From Streptomyces sp. NBC_01116 (GTDB lineage Bacteria; Actinomycetota; Actinomycetes; Streptomycetales; Streptomycetaceae), in NCBI RefSeq assembly GCF_041435495.1, contig NZ_CP108645.1, positions 1-64,000 on the forward strand: a DNA stretch of 64,000 nt. Direction: 5' to 3'. This document shows positions 61,592 to 64,000 of this stretch, piece by piece. The number at the start of each line of letters is the position of its first letter. The stretch's first letter is position 1. A program made the position numbers and the translations under genes. The notes under the pieces are model-generated. The model did no database searches. It was given only the letters and a program-made list of their open reading frames with translations, and was not told where the DNA came from.

Positions 61592-62572
61592 ATGAAACCG
61601 TTCCGCCTGGAGAACGCACTGCCCGTCGACACGACGATCCCCGAGCCCTCGTTGGTCTGCCTGATCGGCGCGGCCGGTTCGGGCAAGTCGACCTGGGCCT
61701 CCACCTGGCCCGCCACGCAGGTCCTCGAACTCGACAAGTTCCGGGCGTTCGTGAGCGATGACGCGGGTTGCCAGGAATCGACCGGGGACGCGGTGTCCGC
61801 GCTCCAGGTCGTCCTGGAGGCCCGCCTCGCGCGCCGGAAGACGACGGTCGTCGACGCGACGAACACCGGGAAGTCCGTGCGGGCCGACCTGATCGCGACT
61901 GCCCGCCGCCACGGCGTTCCGACCGTCGCCCTGGTCGTCCCGACCCCGGTCTCCGTGTGCGTGGAGCGCCAGGAAGGCCGGCCCGCGAACCGGCGCGTTC
62001 CCGAGCAGGTCGTCCGCGCGCAGCACGCCGCGATGGTCGCCGCCCTCCCCGGCCTGCCCGCCGAAGGGTTCGACCACGTCGTTGTCGCGGAGCACCTCTA
62101 CCGCTTGGAGGAGTTGCTCCAGCCGCTCAGCGACGCCCGGCGCGCGGAGCTCGGCTGGGACGACAGCGAGGGCCTGGGCGACCTGCTCCTGGTCCGTCGC
62201 ACCTTCGGCCCCGAGATCCTGCCGATGTGGCGCTGGCGCGACGGCTCGCAGCTCGCCGGCGGCGACCGCGTTGCGGAGATCCGCCTCGGAGCGGACCGCA
62301 TCATCCTCGCCCAGCGCAACGACATCGACGGCGAGGGCGACGTCGGCTTCGACGTCTTGGTCGGCTGCCCCGCCGACGACGAGTGCGAGGGCCCTGCATG
62401 GGTCCCGGCCTACAACGTCACCGACCTCCTGCGCGCCCTGACCGGCGAGCTGATGACCGATCCGGACGTGCGCTGCACCGTCCACCACCCGGAAGACGAC
62501 CGGGACCTGGAGGACGACCCCGAGGGCCGCGCCGACCTCGAAGCGCAGGCCATGGAAGCGATCTACGGATGA
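61592..62572 (+). CDS. Polynucleotide kinase-like P-loop protein
   Basis: A 326-residue P-loop protein. Walker A is GAAGSGKSTWAS (26-37), TTVVDATNTGKSVR follows and EGRPANRRVPEQVVRAQ gives the Arg-rich lid. The rest resembles the 5' kinase of PNKP-type enzymes, with a helical extension ending DDPEGRADLEAQAMEAIYG. It probably phosphorylates the 5' end of nucleic acids or nucleotides. It starts 46 bp after a hairpin and overlaps the next gene (ATGA). Confidence 0.7.
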   Translation: MKPFRLENALPVDTTIPEPSLVCLIGAAGSGKSTWASTWPATQVLELDKFRAFVSDDAGCQESTGDAVSALQVVLEARLARRKTTVVDATNTGKSVRADLIATARRHGVPTVALVVPTPVSVCVERQEGRPANRRVPEQVVRAQHAAMVAALPGLPAEGFDHVVVAEHLYRLEELLQPLSDARRAELGWDDSEGLGDLLLVRRTFGPEILPMWRWRDGSQLAGGDRVAEIRLGADRIILAQRNDIDGEGDVGFDVLVGCPADDECEGPAWVPAYNVTDLLRALTGELMTDPDVRCTVHHPEDDRDLEDDPEGRADLEAQAMEAIYG

Positions 62573-62910
62573 CAACCAACACCCGCGAGAACCCGGCCCC
62601 GACCACACCGGACACCGTCCCCGCGGGCTGCCAGTGGTTCACCGACCCCGACGGCGCGCTCTGTCTCGCACCGGGCTGCATGGCCCGGATCCAGGACCCC
62701 GACGCACAGTGCCTGTGCGACTCGCTCGCCGCCCGCCTCGACCAGCTCACCGAGAAACTGCGGGACCTGGAAGAGCGGCAGAGGTACGCGGATGTGTGGT
62801 GGCACGCCCTGAGCAGCGTCGTACGAGACCACCCCGACAAGAGGGCGATCCTCACCGAGACCCGCGCCCGCACCGGTGCCGATCCCCGGCCACACCACCG
62901 CAACACCTGA
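62569..62910 (+). CDS. Hypothetical 113-residue protein
   Basis: ATG 62569 overlaps the kinase stop (ATGA). The N-terminus is Pro/Thr-rich with a Cys motif (CQWFTDPDGALCLAPGC and CLCD), which may form a small zinc site. The C-terminal part is a charged helix (LDQLTEKLRDLEERQRYADV). No family recognised. A hairpin follows, and the GGDEF gene lies further downstream. Confidence 0.55.
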   Translation: MTTNTRENPAPTTPDTVPAGCQWFTDPDGALCLAPGCMARIQDPDAQCLCDSLAARLDQLTEKLRDLEERQRYADVWWHALSSVVRDHPDKRAILTETRARTGADPRPHHRNT

Positions 62911-62933
62911 CGCCAGCAGCACACCAAAACGCC

Positions 62934-62961
62934 CGGGACCGCCGAGGCAACGGCGGTCCCG
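62934..62961 (+). terminator. 11-bp hairpin terminator
   Basis: 62934-62944 pairs with 62951-62961, a short stable hairpin between the preceding stop and the GGDEF gene. Confidence 0.65.
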
Positions 62962-63004
62962 AGCTGTTCCCCACCCGTGTATGAGACGAGAGGGAGACCT
63001 CAGT

Positions 63005-63679
63005 ATGAATGCCCCTGCACGCTTACCGGGCCGGATCGGCCCGCGCACCCTCCTGATCACCACAGCCGTGCCGCTGACCGGCTGGGCGGTCCACGCCGTC
63101 ACCCTGCACAAGCGCCTCGCCGCCACCCGCAAGGATCCGCTGACCGGGCTGCTGCGCCGCGACGCCTACACCGCCCGCGCCCGACGCCTCCTCGCCCGCC
63201 ACGGCGACGACGTCACCGTGGTCATGGTCGACGCCGACCATTTCAAGTCCGTGAACGACACCCTGGGCCACGCGGCCGGGGACACGGTCCTCGCCGCGTT
63301 CGGCAGTCGGCTCTCCGCCTGGGCGGGCCCCCGCGCCGCAGTCGGCCGTCTCGGAGGCGACGAGTTCGCCGTCACTCTGGAGCTGAACGCCGACCGACGC
63401 GAGCGGCGACTGGAGCAGCTGGTCCGGATGCTGCACACCCCGGTCGTCCTGGACGACGGCCGCACGGTCGACGTCGCCGCGTCGGTCGGCGCCGCGACCC
63501 CGGACGTGCTGGGCACCCGCGACCTGAGCGCGTTGCAGAGGGCGGCCGACGCCGCGCTCTACGCGGGGAAGCACTCCGGCCGCGCAGTCGTCGCGACGGC
63601 CGCGCACGCGACCACGCCGTCCATCAACGGCCGCCGGGCCGGCCGCCCGGGCACCACCGTGTGGGGGCGAGCCGCATGA
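63005..63679 (+). CDS. GGDEF diguanylate cyclase
   Basis: A 224-residue protein behind GGGAG. An N-terminal hydrophobic helix (LLITTAVPLTGWAVHAVTL, about 16-34) anchors it in the membrane. The GGDEF domain has DPLTGLLRRDAY and VDADHFKSVNDTLGHAAGD, and the intact active-site loop GRLGGDEFAV (GGDEF at 117-121). An RxxD inhibitory site is not visible just upstream of it, so product inhibition may be absent. In Streptomyces cyclic-di-GMP delays development, so a plasmid-borne cyclase could hold the host in the vegetative state in which plasmids spread. Its stop overlaps the next start. Confidence 0.85.
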   Translation: MNAPARLPGRIGPRTLLITTAVPLTGWAVHAVTLHKRLAATRKDPLTGLLRRDAYTARARRLLARHGDDVTVVMVDADHFKSVNDTLGHAAGDTVLAAFGSRLSAWAGPRAAVGRLGGDEFAVTLELNADRRERRLEQLVRMLHTPVVLDDGRTVDVAASVGAATPDVLGTRDLSALQRAADAALYAGKHSGRAVVATAAHATTPSINGRRAGRPGTTVWGRAA

Positions 63680-64000
63680 GCGTTGCACTCCTGCCCGAGG
63701 GTGACTGGATCCGGGGCATCAGCATCAAGCAGCCCTGGACGACCGCGATCCTGACCGGGTCCAAGACCATCGAGAATCGCCCGCAGCCCTGGTCGTGGCG
63801 CGGCTGGCTGCTGCTGCACGCAGGCCGCCAGGTCGACCGCCCCGCCCTGCGCGCGCCGATGGTCGCCCGGGCGATCCGCAGCCGGGAGCTGACGACCGGC
63901 GCGGTGATCGGGGTCGCGCGGCTGACCGGTTGTCACCAGGACCCGGATGGCGCCCCGCCCTGCACCGAGTTCGCGCAGCCCGGGGCGTGGCACCTGGAAC
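63676..64000 (+). CDS. ASCH-domain protein, cut by the window edge
   Basis: ATG 63676 overlaps the GGDEF stop (ATGA). The visible 108 residues show GISIKQPWTTAILTGSKTIE and NRPQPWSWRGWLLLHAGRQV, with GAVIGVARLTGCHQDPDGAP, the pattern of ASCH domains (a PUA-like fold that binds RNA or modified bases). The 3' end lies beyond the window. Small ASCH proteins occur on many phages and plasmids and may recognise modified nucleotides, in keeping with the neighbouring nucleotide-handling genes. Confidence 0.7.
   Translation, partial: MSVALLPEGDWIRGISIKQPWTTAILTGSKTIENRPQPWSWRGWLLLHAGRQVDRPALRAPMVARAIRSRELTTGAVIGVARLTGCHQDPDGAPPCTEFAQPGAWHLE

Overview
The window looks like Streptomyces or a close actinobacterial relative. 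G+C is very high, GTG starts and 4-nt ATGA/GTGA start-stop overlaps are common, and the gene content fits (WhiB-like protein, DUF6461, DUF6193, DUF6197, SpdB/DUF2637-like and TraB-like transfer proteins). The right 28 kb reads as the transfer region of a plasmid or integrative conjugative element. The left 36 kb is an accessory region with mobile elements, decayed genes and a very large inverted repeat.

Layout. 1-12.8 kb: a near-perfect inverted repeat with arms of about 6.13 kb around a 236-bp unique spacer. Each arm encodes the same giant secreted RHS/YD-repeat protein, divergently transcribed; the left copy is frameshifted and cut by the window edge, the right copy is intact with a Trp/Gly-rich tip. 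12.9-17.7 kb: a small AT-richer gene, two frameshifted remnants, a sigma factor operon and a DUF6461 gene. 17.7-22.3 kb: an SOS-type mutagenesis operon (dnaE2 plus an ImuB-like Y-family protein) behind a LexA-like box. 22.7-23.6 kb: a complete IS5-type element with inverted repeats and a TTA duplication. 23.7-27 kb: hypothetical genes, a DCC-family protein and a frameshifted serine hydrolase. 27.1-31.1 kb: a DciA-like gene coupled to a large helix-turn-helix protein, followed by about 570 bp of repeat-bearing non-coding DNA, a candidate replication module. 31.1-35.7 kb: Xre regulator, HAD hydrolase, NAD(P)-dependent dehydrogenase and two P-loop kinases, interrupted by an IS481-type transposase.

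35.9-64 kb: the conjugative region. A GntR/UTRA repressor faces an array of four operator-like palindromes and a promoter driving many small, tightly packed + strand genes (WhiB-like, several Cys-pair proteins, small membrane proteins). Then come a coiled-coil/membrane/winged-helix protein whose linker carries a striking GTAC array, a Gly/Ser-rich protein, and a TraB/FtsK-type DNA translocase. Hairpins separate many transcription units. A recombination scar lies at 50.67-52.1 kb (truncated RRQRL gene, transposase stub, DUF6193 gene). At 54.82-59.58 kb a roughly 4.76-kb element with two overlapping tyrosine recombinases, an Imm21 immunity gene and a DUF3307-like gene has split a host DUF3307-like gene; its ends carry matching inverted repeats and excision restores the frame. 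The window ends with nucleotide-handling genes: NUDT9-type Nudix, polynucleotide-kinase-like ATPase, GGDEF protein and ASCH-domain protein.

How it fits together: the GntR repressor probably controls establishment and spread of the element, TraB moves double-stranded DNA, and the membrane and coiled-coil proteins support intramycelial spread. The RHS locus, orphan Imm21 and Nudix/kinase genes are plausible conflict cargo. Several breaks lie in homopolymers (C5/G6, G4/C3, C9, C5), so some pseudogenes may be base-calling errors.
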